This document shows positions 17,819-26,202 of a stretch of DNA of 37,822 bases, piece by piece. The notes beneath the pieces were generated by a model. The model made no database searches. It was given only the letters and a program-made list of their open reading frames with translations, and was not told the origin of the DNA. This stretch comes from DATEZO01 sp035255485 (GTDB lineage Bacteria > Pseudomonadota > Gammaproteobacteria > Burkholderiales > Burkholderiaceae_D): NCBI GenBank assembly GCA_035255485.1, contig DATEZO010000129.1, positions 1-37,822 on the forward strand. The letters run 5' to 3'. Both the position numbers and the translations under genes were made by a program. The first letter of the stretch is position 1. Every line of letters starts with the position of its first letter.

Positions 17819-20800
17819 TTATGCCGCCTTCTTGCGTCCACGCTTTGCGGCAGTTGCTAGAGGCTTCCATACGCGAAGGTCGTCCAACGTAAATTGCAGT
17901 GCCCGCGCCTCGTCAGCAACAAAGCTCTCGTAGTAATCGCCCATACGGGCCCCGAAATCTGAATCCATGTCGTTGTGCCATTGTTTGAGCCAGGGAATCA
18001 ATTCGAGTAACCCTGCCAGCAAGGGCTGCAGCCGCTCGCGGCCCCAGCCCTCACGTTCTTTCATATCGATGAAGTACGTCGCCAAGGCCGTGGCTTGCTG
18101 CACTTCACTCCAGCCGGCCCAAGCGACGACTAAGCTGCCATCAGCACCGCTTTCACACCCAGGATAGCTAATCCAACGCTCCTTCGGAGCATCCAAACCA
18201 CCACGAAGACGCCAGAAGTCGGAGCTTAAAAAATCTTTAACTTGGTACTTTGGTGGTACAGGGATCTTGCCAACGTTCTCGCCAGCGTCTTCACGGCGTT
18301 GCAGAGCCCAGGTTTCCTCCCACTGAACCCTCTTACGAACACCGGATTCGGTATAGCGCAGAACTGGCAGGAAAGGTACTGATTCACTTGCAATCAAATC
18401 GGCGACAAGCTGGGCAGGGTTGAAATCGGCATAGCCCGCGTAGAGTTCCGCAATCTGCATAAAGTCGGCATCTTGCCGTGCCATTTCCGCTATTCGACTG
18501 GTTGACTTAAGCTGTGGTAATTGATGAGCGGTTGTAGCCCAATAACATGGCGATTCTAGTCTTACCAACAACCAGTCTCGCAGAGCGGCCTTCTCTAGCA
18601 ATTCCCATGAAGGCAAATTCCATCGGCGTTTGTACTCACCGCGTTCAATTAGCCCAAAGTTGGGATCGCGTTCGATCAAGTCAATGCGAGCCTGCACAAC
18701 ACGCTGGTATTCCTCGGGCCAGTGTCCGGGGATTTCGCAGACCGGATTTGAACAATTGCGTTCGAACCACGTCGTTTTCTCGCCTCCAGAGGCAATTCGT
18801 CGGGCAAGAATGATTTCGAAGGCGCGCTGACCGGGGGCAATAGCAATGGTCGCATCTCCAGCAAGGTAATCTACATCGCTGTCGCAAGGAAGCAGGTTGT
18901 AAAAGCTATAGCAATGCCAGTCAAGCTCTTCTTGATATGCAACCATCTGCCGAAAAATGCGATCGGCTTCTGCTCTCGCAGAGGAAAGGGTCGCTCGAGT
19001 CGGAGCGACTGAACGCCCAGCATCGAAGTCGGCTATTAGTGTTGCGGGAAATATGGCTCTAAGTTGGCGCGTTAAGGTATCGATGGTTTTTGCAATTTGC
19101 GATGGCCGCTTCTCCGAAAGCGGAAACTGGCCAAGCTTCGTAGCAGCGAATTCGTACGTATCGAAGGCGGCATCTCCAGTCGTACGTGCACCGTTAGCGT
19201 CTGTGGAGTCGCCCTTGTTGAAGGAAATTTGCTTCAACCAAAAACATGCCGTTGAAGAGTTGAGCAAGCCCAAGAGCCCGAGGTAGTCCGTTTCCGTCGC
19301 GTTAGCAGGCAGTCGAATTACCTGAGCCGACTGCTTGAAAACCTTTCCACCTCTGTCAAGTACTGCATGGTTGTGCGTAGCGACGAACGCAAACGAGATT
19401 ACGTACTGATAACTTAAGCGGTTCACATTAATCTGATGCCACCCCCACCAAGCGCGCCCGTCTTCGAAGTAGGATTGCTTCCCAAACGTCACACGATTTC
19501 CCAAATTTGTCCGGGCGCGCCAAAGCCACCTCGAAACGCCAGGAAGCGAGCTAATCGGAGTTAGCCCCTCGTTTGTGTAAGGTGTCACAATGAAATCGCC
19601 GGGGCTAATTTGCCAATCGCGGATCTGGTCCCCCTCGACTAAAGGCAAAATCGCCACTTCATCGACACCGTTTCGCTTCAAGGATCGTTCGGGAGCAATT
19701 AGCACATCGTCAGCACTAGTGCGGCCGGTTCCACCGTAAACCTCGGCAACTGCAGATAAACGCTTAAGCGACACTAGCCCAATTGCAGCAGCTAGATTTG
19801 TGGCGCCGCCGCCGCCAATGTTCCATGGATGAGTTGCAAAGATTTCACGCGGTGTATCGTCGGAGCTAACATACTCAGTCTCACTGTTAGCGATGTCGAC
19901 CACCTTAATTATTGATCCCCATACTAGCCCCTTTGTTGGATCTTCCGGGGGAGCAGGCTCTCCTTTAACACCACGCACCGTGCGAATAACAGAACTGACT
20001 GGTGCTCTGTGACGACCGAAGAGAATAACAGTAGGTGTCCCATGTCCAGGAATGTATGCTCCAGAGGTATCGATTACATGTGTAAGGTCAAGCCTCGGCA
20101 ATACGCTCTTGATAAGTTTGGTGCCGAACTCCCGCTTCATGAAGGAATTTGTGGTGATCAAACCAACAAAGCCGGCCTGACGGCTAGGACCGCTCCCCCC
20201 CCCTGTAAGTGCTAGTTCGAAAAAACGCTCAGTAAAGGGAGCTCCAAGCGAATACTGGCCATGACAACTGCCATAATGATTTCGGTAGGTAGCATTTAAT
20301 GCCGCATCGGGGACGACTATGTAAGGTGGATTACCGACCACTGCATGATATTGCCGACCTAGAATTGTCTGAACCGAGACTAAGTCTTCGCTTGCGTAAG
20401 CATGGGCGAGCCCTGTACCAACGAAGTCTTCTGAGCGCTGAAACATATCATCGGTTGCGGTTAGGCCGAAACGCTTCCCGTGCAGTAGGCTGTCACCAAT
20501 GGCCAAGTGAATGTTGAAATCCGGGGCATCACTCATTCGGTGTATGTCGCTGGCCTGTAACGCGGCAACCAGCAATCGGAAGCGCGCAATGGCTACAGCA
20601 AATGGATTCAGATCAACACCCGCTACAGCATCCAATGCCTTTTGTGCTATGTCGCGGCGATTGCGCCCTGGCTCGTTGCGTGTCCACTCGTCGACCATAC
20701 GACGAAAACCACCGAGTAAGAAGTGCCCGGAACCGCAAGTAGGGTCAATCATCCGCACTTCTCGATAGCCAAACTCACGTATCGCAGGTGTCAGTGTTCG

Positions 20801-21460
20801 ATCGAGGATGAACTCCTCTACAAACTCAGGAGTCTGCAACAGCGCATAGCGCTTGCGTGTAGCTTCGCTCAACTCTTGGTACAAGTCACCAAGGAATCGA
20901 GTGTTCCAGGACGAATCCGTGAAATCCCGGACCAATACGCCCGAGTCAGCAGAAATTTCTTGCCAAAATTGCATCACCAACATCGCTGCGTCACCGCTGA
21001 TGCCGAGGCGGAATACAGGGTTGTGGGCATCATCAAAGAAAGTGTGCAGCCCGGGCAGTGCCCCTGCCTCCCGAAAACACGCGATTAGATAGTCTCGATC
21101 ACTCTCGTGCGGGTGTTCGCGGAAGTATGCATCATGTCGGTCACGCGCCAAGGCTAGTCTGCCGGATTGCGGGGTGCCACAGAGCCAAGGGCGCTCCACA
21201 AGGCCATTGTCTTCAATGAAGCGCAAGAACACGCAACTCAGGAGCCAGTGTACGCCTGCCTGAGTGATGATTTGCTCGGCCCAGGACTCAAATGTTTCTG
21301 CCGTACGCTCAGCATCTCGAGCCGTCTGCCACTCTGCCTGCAGCTGCGCACGCAGTGCTGGTACGTCGCTCGTAGGGCTGAGGGCCCGTTCGCGTAGATC
21401 GTCCTCTAGACGCTTGAGCAATCGGGTCAAATCAGCGAGCAGGAGCTTTGCATCAATCAT
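17819..21460 (-). CDS. pglX: BREX type 2 adenine-specific DNA methyltransferase PglX (1213 aa)
   Basis: This is a class I N6-adenine methyltransferase. SAM-binding motif I is DPTCGSGHF (239-247) and catalytic motif IV is NPPY (377-380). A long C-terminal part (about 550-1213) fits target recognition and BREX-specific domains. PglX methylates a non-palindromic host site, which marks self DNA, and is required for restriction in BREX. In Streptomyces PglX is toxic without PglZ. The length is typical. The ATG at 21460 lies 33 bp after pglW and lacks a strong ribosome binding site. The C-terminus is lysine- and alanine-rich (ending KRGRKKAA). The recognition sequence cannot be read from the protein. 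Confidence 0.93.
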   Translation of the reverse strand: MIDAKLLLADLTRLLKRLEDDLRERALSPTSDVPALRAQLQAEWQTARDAERTAETFESWAEQIITQAGVHWLLSCVFLRFIEDNGLVERPWLCGTPQSGRLALARDRHDAYFREHPHESDRDYLIACFREAGALPGLHTFFDDAHNPVFRLGISGDAAMLVMQFWQEISADSGVLVRDFTDSSWNTRFLGDLYQELSEATRKRYALLQTPEFVEEFILDRTLTPAIREFGYREVRMIDPTCGSGHFLLGGFRRMVDEWTRNEPGRNRRDIAQKALDAVAGVDLNPFAVAIARFRLLVAALQASDIHRMSDAPDFNIHLAIGDSLLHGKRFGLTATDDMFQRSEDFVGTGLAHAYASEDLVSVQTILGRQYHAVVGNPPYIVVPDAALNATYRNHYGSCHGQYSLGAPFTERFFELALTGGGSGPSRQAGFVGLITTNSFMKREFGTKLIKSVLPRLDLTHVIDTSGAYIPGHGTPTVILFGRHRAPVSSVIRTVRGVKGEPAPPEDPTKGLVWGSIIKVVDIANSETEYVSSDDTPREIFATHPWNIGGGGATNLAAAIGLVSLKRLSAVAEVYGGTGRTSADDVLIAPERSLKRNGVDEVAILPLVEGDQIRDWQISPGDFIVTPYTNEGLTPISSLPGVSRWLWRARTNLGNRVTFGKQSYFEDGRAWWGWHQINVNRLSYQYVISFAFVATHNHAVLDRGGKVFKQSAQVIRLPANATETDYLGLLGLLNSSTACFWLKQISFNKGDSTDANGARTTGDAAFDTYEFAATKLGQFPLSEKRPSQIAKTIDTLTRQLRAIFPATLIADFDAGRSVAPTRATLSSARAEADRIFRQMVAYQEELDWHCYSFYNLLPCDSDVDYLAGDATIAIAPGQRAFEIILARRIASGGEKTTWFERNCSNPVCEIPGHWPEEYQRVVQARIDLIERDPNFGLIERGEYKRRWNLPSWELLEKAALRDWLLVRLESPCYWATTAHQLPQLKSTSRIAEMARQDADFMQIAELYAGYADFNPAQLVADLIASESVPFLPVLRYTESGVRKRVQWEETWALQRREDAGENVGKIPVPPKYQVKDFLSSDFWRLRGGLDAPKERWISYPGCESGADGSLVVAWAGWSEVQQATALATYFIDMKEREGWGRERLQPLLAGLLELIPWLKQWHNDMDSDFGARMGDYYESFVADEARALQFTLDDLRVWKPLATAAKRGRKKAA

Positions 21461-21493
21461 GGGTAGTGTTCTATAAGTGCAGAATTAGGGAAC

Positions 21494-24400
21494 TCATGTC
21501 GCGGCAGCTGCGCGATGTATGTTCTTTGCCCAGGCAACAGGTACAGTTGCCCACTGCGTAGATGTGATAACAGGGACAGGTATGCCGTCGATGATGGGCA
21601 GACCGGTGGCGGCCATCGGAAGCAGCATCCATAGGCTACTCAGCTTGCCTGGACGCCCGACTTGGTCTCGTAGGTCGTCTATCAGCGACATCAGCCCGTA
21701 ACGCGCAATCAGCCCGGAATTGACCAACAGCACAGGCTCGGTGGTATCGAGCAGTGCCTGCTTCACTCGAGGCAGCGCTTTTTGCACCAGTCGCATCAGG
21801 CGCCCCCAATCCGCGCTAGTAGGCGCGGCCGCATCTGCCGTGAGTACGACGTTCCAGTTCACTTTTAACTCTTCGGCCTGCTGACGTAGCGCTTTCAACA
21901 ACAGCGTATCGAAACTAATCCGCTGACGACCGAAGCGGCGAACCAACTCGGCCTCGACGCGGGATGCAAGACGGGGTTCGACAGTTAGTACGAGGAAGCC
22001 GCCAGCCTTTTGCGCATAGCCAAGGCGGTCTTCCAGCTTTTGCGCCTCAATAGCGGAAGCAGACGCTTCGTCGGCACCCGAATCCGGCATCAGAGAGTTG
22101 CGCTCCATAGCCGTGGGCGCGCGGGAGTATTGGGTAGTGGCGCCCCCTGACAGCCCAAGCCCCTGCGTGGAGGGCACGTAACCCGGACCGGTCGGCTCGT
22201 CGTCACGCCAGACCAACAGCGCACCGACATCGGCGAGCAGCGTGTCAAGCAACGGTCGCGGCGGAAGGTGCTGCGCCTCAGGATAGCGCCCTGCGACACG
22301 GTCCTGCACATCCTTCAGCTTGAGTAGACGCACGCCCATCAGCGCCCCAAGCGACTGCCGCAGTGCGAGTGAAGCCGCCATGCCGCGCGGATAAATTTCT
22401 TGGCGACTCGATAGTGCCGCACGCTGCGACGATGCAGTTGCCAAGCGGAGCAGACGCTGTGCCGATAGCGCCGGGATGGCAGCTGGGGCTGGTACAGACT
22501 CCAGGGTTTCCAGAGCTCGTTGTGGCGTTAGCAGAGGTTCGGCTTGTGCACACGCATCTGCAGAGGTGCCAAGGCGACGGGCGTATTCCGCCAATTCAGC
22601 AGAAACGGCAATCAGCGGCAAAGGGCTGTGCTCGAACTCTTGAAAACGTAGACGCTCCAAATGCGCTTCGGCCTCGCAGCAGGCGCGCACAACAGCGGTG
22701 GCCAGACGCATGCGTTCTGCATCGTCCTGCGAGGCACACCCTCGCATGGCCAGTAGTGCCGATGCCACCTCAGGCACGGTCATTACACCGCCTTGGGTAG
22801 ATAGCAGACTCTCGAAGTGATTCCGCAGTTCGGTAAGCTGCGGGGTCTTTAGCCAGCGCTCCCTGGCTTTCAACAATGCATTAGAAACGTCACTGCGGTC
22901 AATGCTGAGCGCAGCTGCGGCCACTCCTAACGGAGTCCACAATGTGGAGCCCTCTGCCTCTTCTAGCCCAAGATAAATGGCCAATGCGGCTTCTTCAGGC
23001 CGGTCGTCACCTGCCGGCCGGCGCGGCAGTAACTGTGCTGCCAATTCGTTGACACTCGTGGCGCCAGTCGACGTAGAGTCGTCATCGGCCTCGTGCAGCG
23101 TCGGCCTTCCTTGTACCAGGTCGGGCCGGATGGCAGCAAGCGCTTTGGCCTTAAGACGGATCTCCTTTCGCACGCGATCGCCCACACCGCGCAAGTAGCG
23201 GAACCGCACACGATCTACCGCCAGCAGCTCACGTGCGTTGTGGATCCCCATGGCTTCGAGAACGTTCTGCGCTTCGACGCTGTAACCCAGCTCGGCCATG
23301 TTCGTTTCAGCAGTGGCCAGCCGTGCCACGGCGTCAAATGGGTCAGAGGACTGTTGATTCGTCGATGCCCCAGCCTCGAATACGCGGCGCCAGGCACGCA
23401 GCATTTCTTCTGCGTTGTCGAATCGGTTGAGCGGATTCCGGCTTAACGCTTTAGCAAAAAACGCAGTAAAACCTTCGCGCAGCAAAGGATCGAATCGTTC
23501 CGTGGCCAGTGTAGCTTCGCAATCGAGCATCGAGGCCTGCGTCTTGCCGTCGCCCCACCTCGGCACGATGCCAGTGACCATTTCATGCAACGTGACACCG
23601 AGGGCAAAACGTTCAGCCTGCAGGTCCCATCGCGGCGGCTTGCGGAGTGAAAGGAAGGGGTCTAAGTATGGATGCGTGCCAGCCGAAATATTGTCAGGAG
23701 ATATTCTTGTGAGAGAGAAGTCGAATAACACCAACTGCAACTTGCCCTTGGCACCTGCTTGGGACATGCCGATGTTGTCGGGCTTAATATCACGGTGGAC
23801 TACGCCTTGCTGCTCCAGGTAGTCGACCGCCTGGATCAGTTCCTCACCAAAGCGCTGCAACAAATCGAGCGATAGGCGCGCTTCTTCCCGGATGCGGTGC
23901 GCCAAAGTTGTGTCGCCAGCCTTGCGCATCAGCAGTGCTGTACGACCGTTGACAGTAAGCGTGCGCTGCCATTCAACGATGTTGGGATGCCGGAGCTTAG
24001 AAAGGGTTTCGCCCTCCGAAGCAATTCGGTCATTGAGGCTGGCATCAAGTGCAACCTTTAAAACCATTTCTTCCGCGCCACCGTCCGGGCGGACCAGCAG
24101 CACATCAGCGGATGAGCCTCTGCCCATCTTGCGAACAACTGTGAATCCGCCTTCAATGCGCTCTTCGGGGCGAGCCTCAGCAGGATCGACGGTGGCCTCC
24201 GGCTCAGGAGTCGTCAGTTCATCGACCACCTTGTCGAGGTCCTGCAAAAACTCATCAATGCTGCCATAGCGGCCCATTACATCAGGATTGGTGCTGTACT
24301 GGATAAGGTCCTGCAGTTGCTTGCCGCAGCCGTCCAATACGTCTGATAGCCGCAGGCCTTGCCCAATGCGAAGTTTCTCGGCCAACTCCAAGACCGAACC

Positions 24401-25717
24401 GGCGGGCGGCCGACCTGAGAAGACGTGATATGTAATAGCACCAAGGGAAAACACGTCCAGGCTCGGACCATGTTGAGCCTCAGCTTGTGACGTCTCCGGA
24501 GCCAAGTAGACCAGGCCGGGGTCTTCCACATACTCCTCGACGTGCATCGTTCCGCCGACTGTACGACGCGCCGGATCCATTGTGTCGCTGTTTTGAGTAC
24601 CCTCGCGCGTACCCGTTTGCCAATTCATGATGCGCGGTCGCGGCGTTGCGCCTGCGACGTCCTGAACCAGAATGCTTTGGGGACAAAGCGCGCGGTGGTA
24701 AAGCCGCTTCTGATGGGCGTACTTCAGGGTTTCCGCGAGGTCCCGCACTATTTGCAAGCGCTGGTCCACAGTAAGCAGTTGCCCCATCTCACGCAACAGG
24801 AAGTCCAGCCGAATTGCCGCAGGATCGTGATCGAAAATGAGTGCCGGGCCGAGTTCGGTGTCCTGGTAGTCCTTGACCTTGACAATGCCTGAGTGGTCGA
24901 TGCCTTCCAGAATCTGAAACTCTCGCTGTGCTTGGCGTACCAGCGACTTGCGAGCATCGGCAGTCGCCGCAGCAGCCACCGTGTAGATGCGAACGCGCCG
25001 ACGCACGGCACTCATGGCAGTATGTGTGCCTTCCCAGTCTTGATACGACGCGCCCTCCGACAACAGTGTTCCCAGCTGATAGTCGCCGATCTTGCGGTGC
25101 TTATTGGAAGGACGAATTCCGGCCTCAGCCATCGCTCGCGCCAGCACACGGACATGCTGCGGGTCGATGCGGCTTCGTTGGGCGTCATGGAGACCGTCCG
25201 TTCCATTTTGGAGCGCGCCGATAATGCCGGGATCGCTTTCACCGCCCGGCTGCCCACGTAAATACGTGCCTGAACGGGCCGTACCTGTCAGCTTGCAATT
25301 CAGACTGGTAGCGGAAAGGAAGATTAACGGCTCGACAAATGGCAATCGCACCTTTGCCTTCGACACTGACGACTGCCGTCTTAACAAGCTGGCAAGCCGT
25401 TTCGCCTTGCGATTGGCCAGAATGAGGGGGTTGTCATACGCGCGCTCACGGCCATCGGTAACCCACAACCAGGTGTGTGCGTCACCCGTTACAGTGCCGG
25501 GCCGGCTTTTTATTTCGATAAGAAAGAGCCCTGCTGGCGTGAGAATAAGGGCGTCAACCTCATTGACTTTGCCTTCTTCATCGATGAACTCGAAGTTGGT
25601 CCATGCATGCCATGGGTCACGATCGGGCAGATGACTTCTAAGCCAGTCCAGTGCCTCGCGCTCCCAGGCAAACTGAGACTGCGAAACAGCATGCCAGCGG
25701 CTGGGGCTCATAGGCAT
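21494..25717 (-). CDS. pglW: BREX type 2 protein PglW: NERD nuclease-like domain plus tandem kinase domains (1407 aa)
   Basis: Residues about 15-140 form a NERD domain with PD-(D/E)xK-like residues D55 and E68-I-K70 (LFLIEIKSRPG). Residues about 205-480 look like a protein kinase fold with a broken active site: the catalytic loop reads HRA (341-343) and the DFG position is lost, so it is probably a pseudokinase. Residues about 530-790 form a second Hanks-type Ser/Thr kinase with a Gly-rich GRGSSADV, the VAIK-type lysine K554, HRDIKPDN (D643) and DFS (666-668) instead of DFG. A helix-hairpin-helix-like segment lies near 810-865, followed by a helical C-terminus. Streptomyces PglW autophosphorylates. 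The ATG at 25717 follows the XRE stop directly (TAAATG), with AGGGG 7 bases upstream. Confidence 0.92.
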   Translation of the reverse strand: MPMSPSRWHAVSQSQFAWEREALDWLRSHLPDRDPWHAWTNFEFIDEEGKVNEVDALILTPAGLFLIEIKSRPGTVTGDAHTWLWVTDGRERAYDNPLILANRKAKRLASLLRRQSSVSKAKVRLPFVEPLIFLSATSLNCKLTGTARSGTYLRGQPGGESDPGIIGALQNGTDGLHDAQRSRIDPQHVRVLARAMAEAGIRPSNKHRKIGDYQLGTLLSEGASYQDWEGTHTAMSAVRRRVRIYTVAAAATADARKSLVRQAQREFQILEGIDHSGIVKVKDYQDTELGPALIFDHDPAAIRLDFLLREMGQLLTVDQRLQIVRDLAETLKYAHQKRLYHRALCPQSILVQDVAGATPRPRIMNWQTGTREGTQNSDTMDPARRTVGGTMHVEEYVEDPGLVYLAPETSQAEAQHGPSLDVFSLGAITYHVFSGRPPAGSVLELAEKLRIGQGLRLSDVLDGCGKQLQDLIQYSTNPDVMGRYGSIDEFLQDLDKVVDELTTPEPEATVDPAEARPEERIEGGFTVVRKMGRGSSADVLLVRPDGGAEEMVLKVALDASLNDRIASEGETLSKLRHPNIVEWQRTLTVNGRTALLMRKAGDTTLAHRIREEARLSLDLLQRFGEELIQAVDYLEQQGVVHRDIKPDNIGMSQAGAKGKLQLVLFDFSLTRISPDNISAGTHPYLDPFLSLRKPPRWDLQAERFALGVTLHEMVTGIVPRWGDGKTQASMLDCEATLATERFDPLLREGFTAFFAKALSRNPLNRFDNAEEMLRAWRRVFEAGASTNQQSSDPFDAVARLATAETNMAELGYSVEAQNVLEAMGIHNARELLAVDRVRFRYLRGVGDRVRKEIRLKAKALAAIRPDLVQGRPTLHEADDDSTSTGATSVNELAAQLLPRRPAGDDRPEEAALAIYLGLEEAEGSTLWTPLGVAAAALSIDRSDVSNALLKARERWLKTPQLTELRNHFESLLSTQGGVMTVPEVASALLAMRGCASQDDAERMRLATAVVRACCEAEAHLERLRFQEFEHSPLPLIAVSAELAEYARRLGTSADACAQAEPLLTPQRALETLESVPAPAAIPALSAQRLLRLATASSQRAALSSRQEIYPRGMAASLALRQSLGALMGVRLLKLKDVQDRVAGRYPEAQHLPPRPLLDTLLADVGALLVWRDDEPTGPGYVPSTQGLGLSGGATTQYSRAPTAMERNSLMPDSGADEASASAIEAQKLEDRLGYAQKAGGFLVLTVEPRLASRVEAELVRRFGRQRISFDTLLLKALRQQAEELKVNWNVVLTADAAAPTSADWGRLMRLVQKALPRVKQALLDTTEPVLLVNSGLIARYGLMSLIDDLRDQVGRPGKLSSLWMLLPMAATGLPIIDGIPVPVITSTQWATVPVAWAKNIHRAAAAT

Positions 25718-25960
25718 TTACTTTTCCCCTGTTCGTTCGACATTCGTTTGCGGCAGCTCGTCAGGCACTATTTCGAGCAAATCCCCCAGTCCACAGCCAA
25801 GAACCATACAAATCCGCTCTAATGCGACGAGATCCACCCTCGTGGCCCTGTGCTTTGCCAAGGCACTTACTGTGCTTCGATTGACATTGGCTAATCGCGC
25901 CAACTCTGCTGTTGAGAGCCGGCGTTCGCGCATTAAGCTAACCAGATGCGAAATAATCAT
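25718..25960 (-). CDS. XRE/Cro-CI family transcriptional regulator (80 aa), first gene of the BREX operon
   Basis: This is a small DNA-binding protein. The helix-turn-helix is visible in LSTAELARLANVNRSTVSAL, followed by RVDLVALERICMVLGCGLGDLLEI, typical of XRE proteins. I place the start at 25960 (MIISHLVSLMRERR), where relatives of this type usually begin; an in-frame ATG at 25993 would add 11 residues, and neither has a clear ribosome binding site. The stop TAA is immediately followed by the pglW ATG. It probably autoregulates and controls the BREX operon. BREX systems of other types often carry a WYL-type regulator instead; a small XRE protein in front of pglW is consistent with type 2. 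Confidence 0.85.
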   Translation of the reverse strand: MIISHLVSLMRERRLSTAELARLANVNRSTVSALAKHRATRVDLVALERICMVLGCGLGDLLEIVPDELPQTNVERTGEK

Positions 25961-26202
25961 GGGCAAAAAAGAACTCGGGGTGCTGCGCAGCATAGCATAA
26001 CAAACGCCTATCGAGCCGATTTTTCGTCCATTTGGGGCTGCAGAACAGGGCTACTTTCGTCTTGGCAAGGACGCTGCCGCGTGGGTTACCTCAACCAGCC
26101 GCAAAGACTAAAACACTCGATACAGAACCAGAATTGAAAAATAGTCAACCACGGCGTCTTACGTGTAATCCCCTGATTTACGAACGCGTTGAGACAAAAT
26201 CG
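25961..26202. promoter_or_regulatory. Intergenic region holding the probable BREX operon promoter
   Basis: This 242-bp gap separates the SNF2 gene stop from the XRE start. On the minus strand a TATGCTATGC repeat at about 25986-25997 (GCATA twice on the plus strand) offers a -10-like sequence at a distance that would give a short leader for the start at 25960. It may also be a binding site for the XRE protein. No clear -35 and no hairpin terminator for the upstream operon could be identified. Confidence 0.35.
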
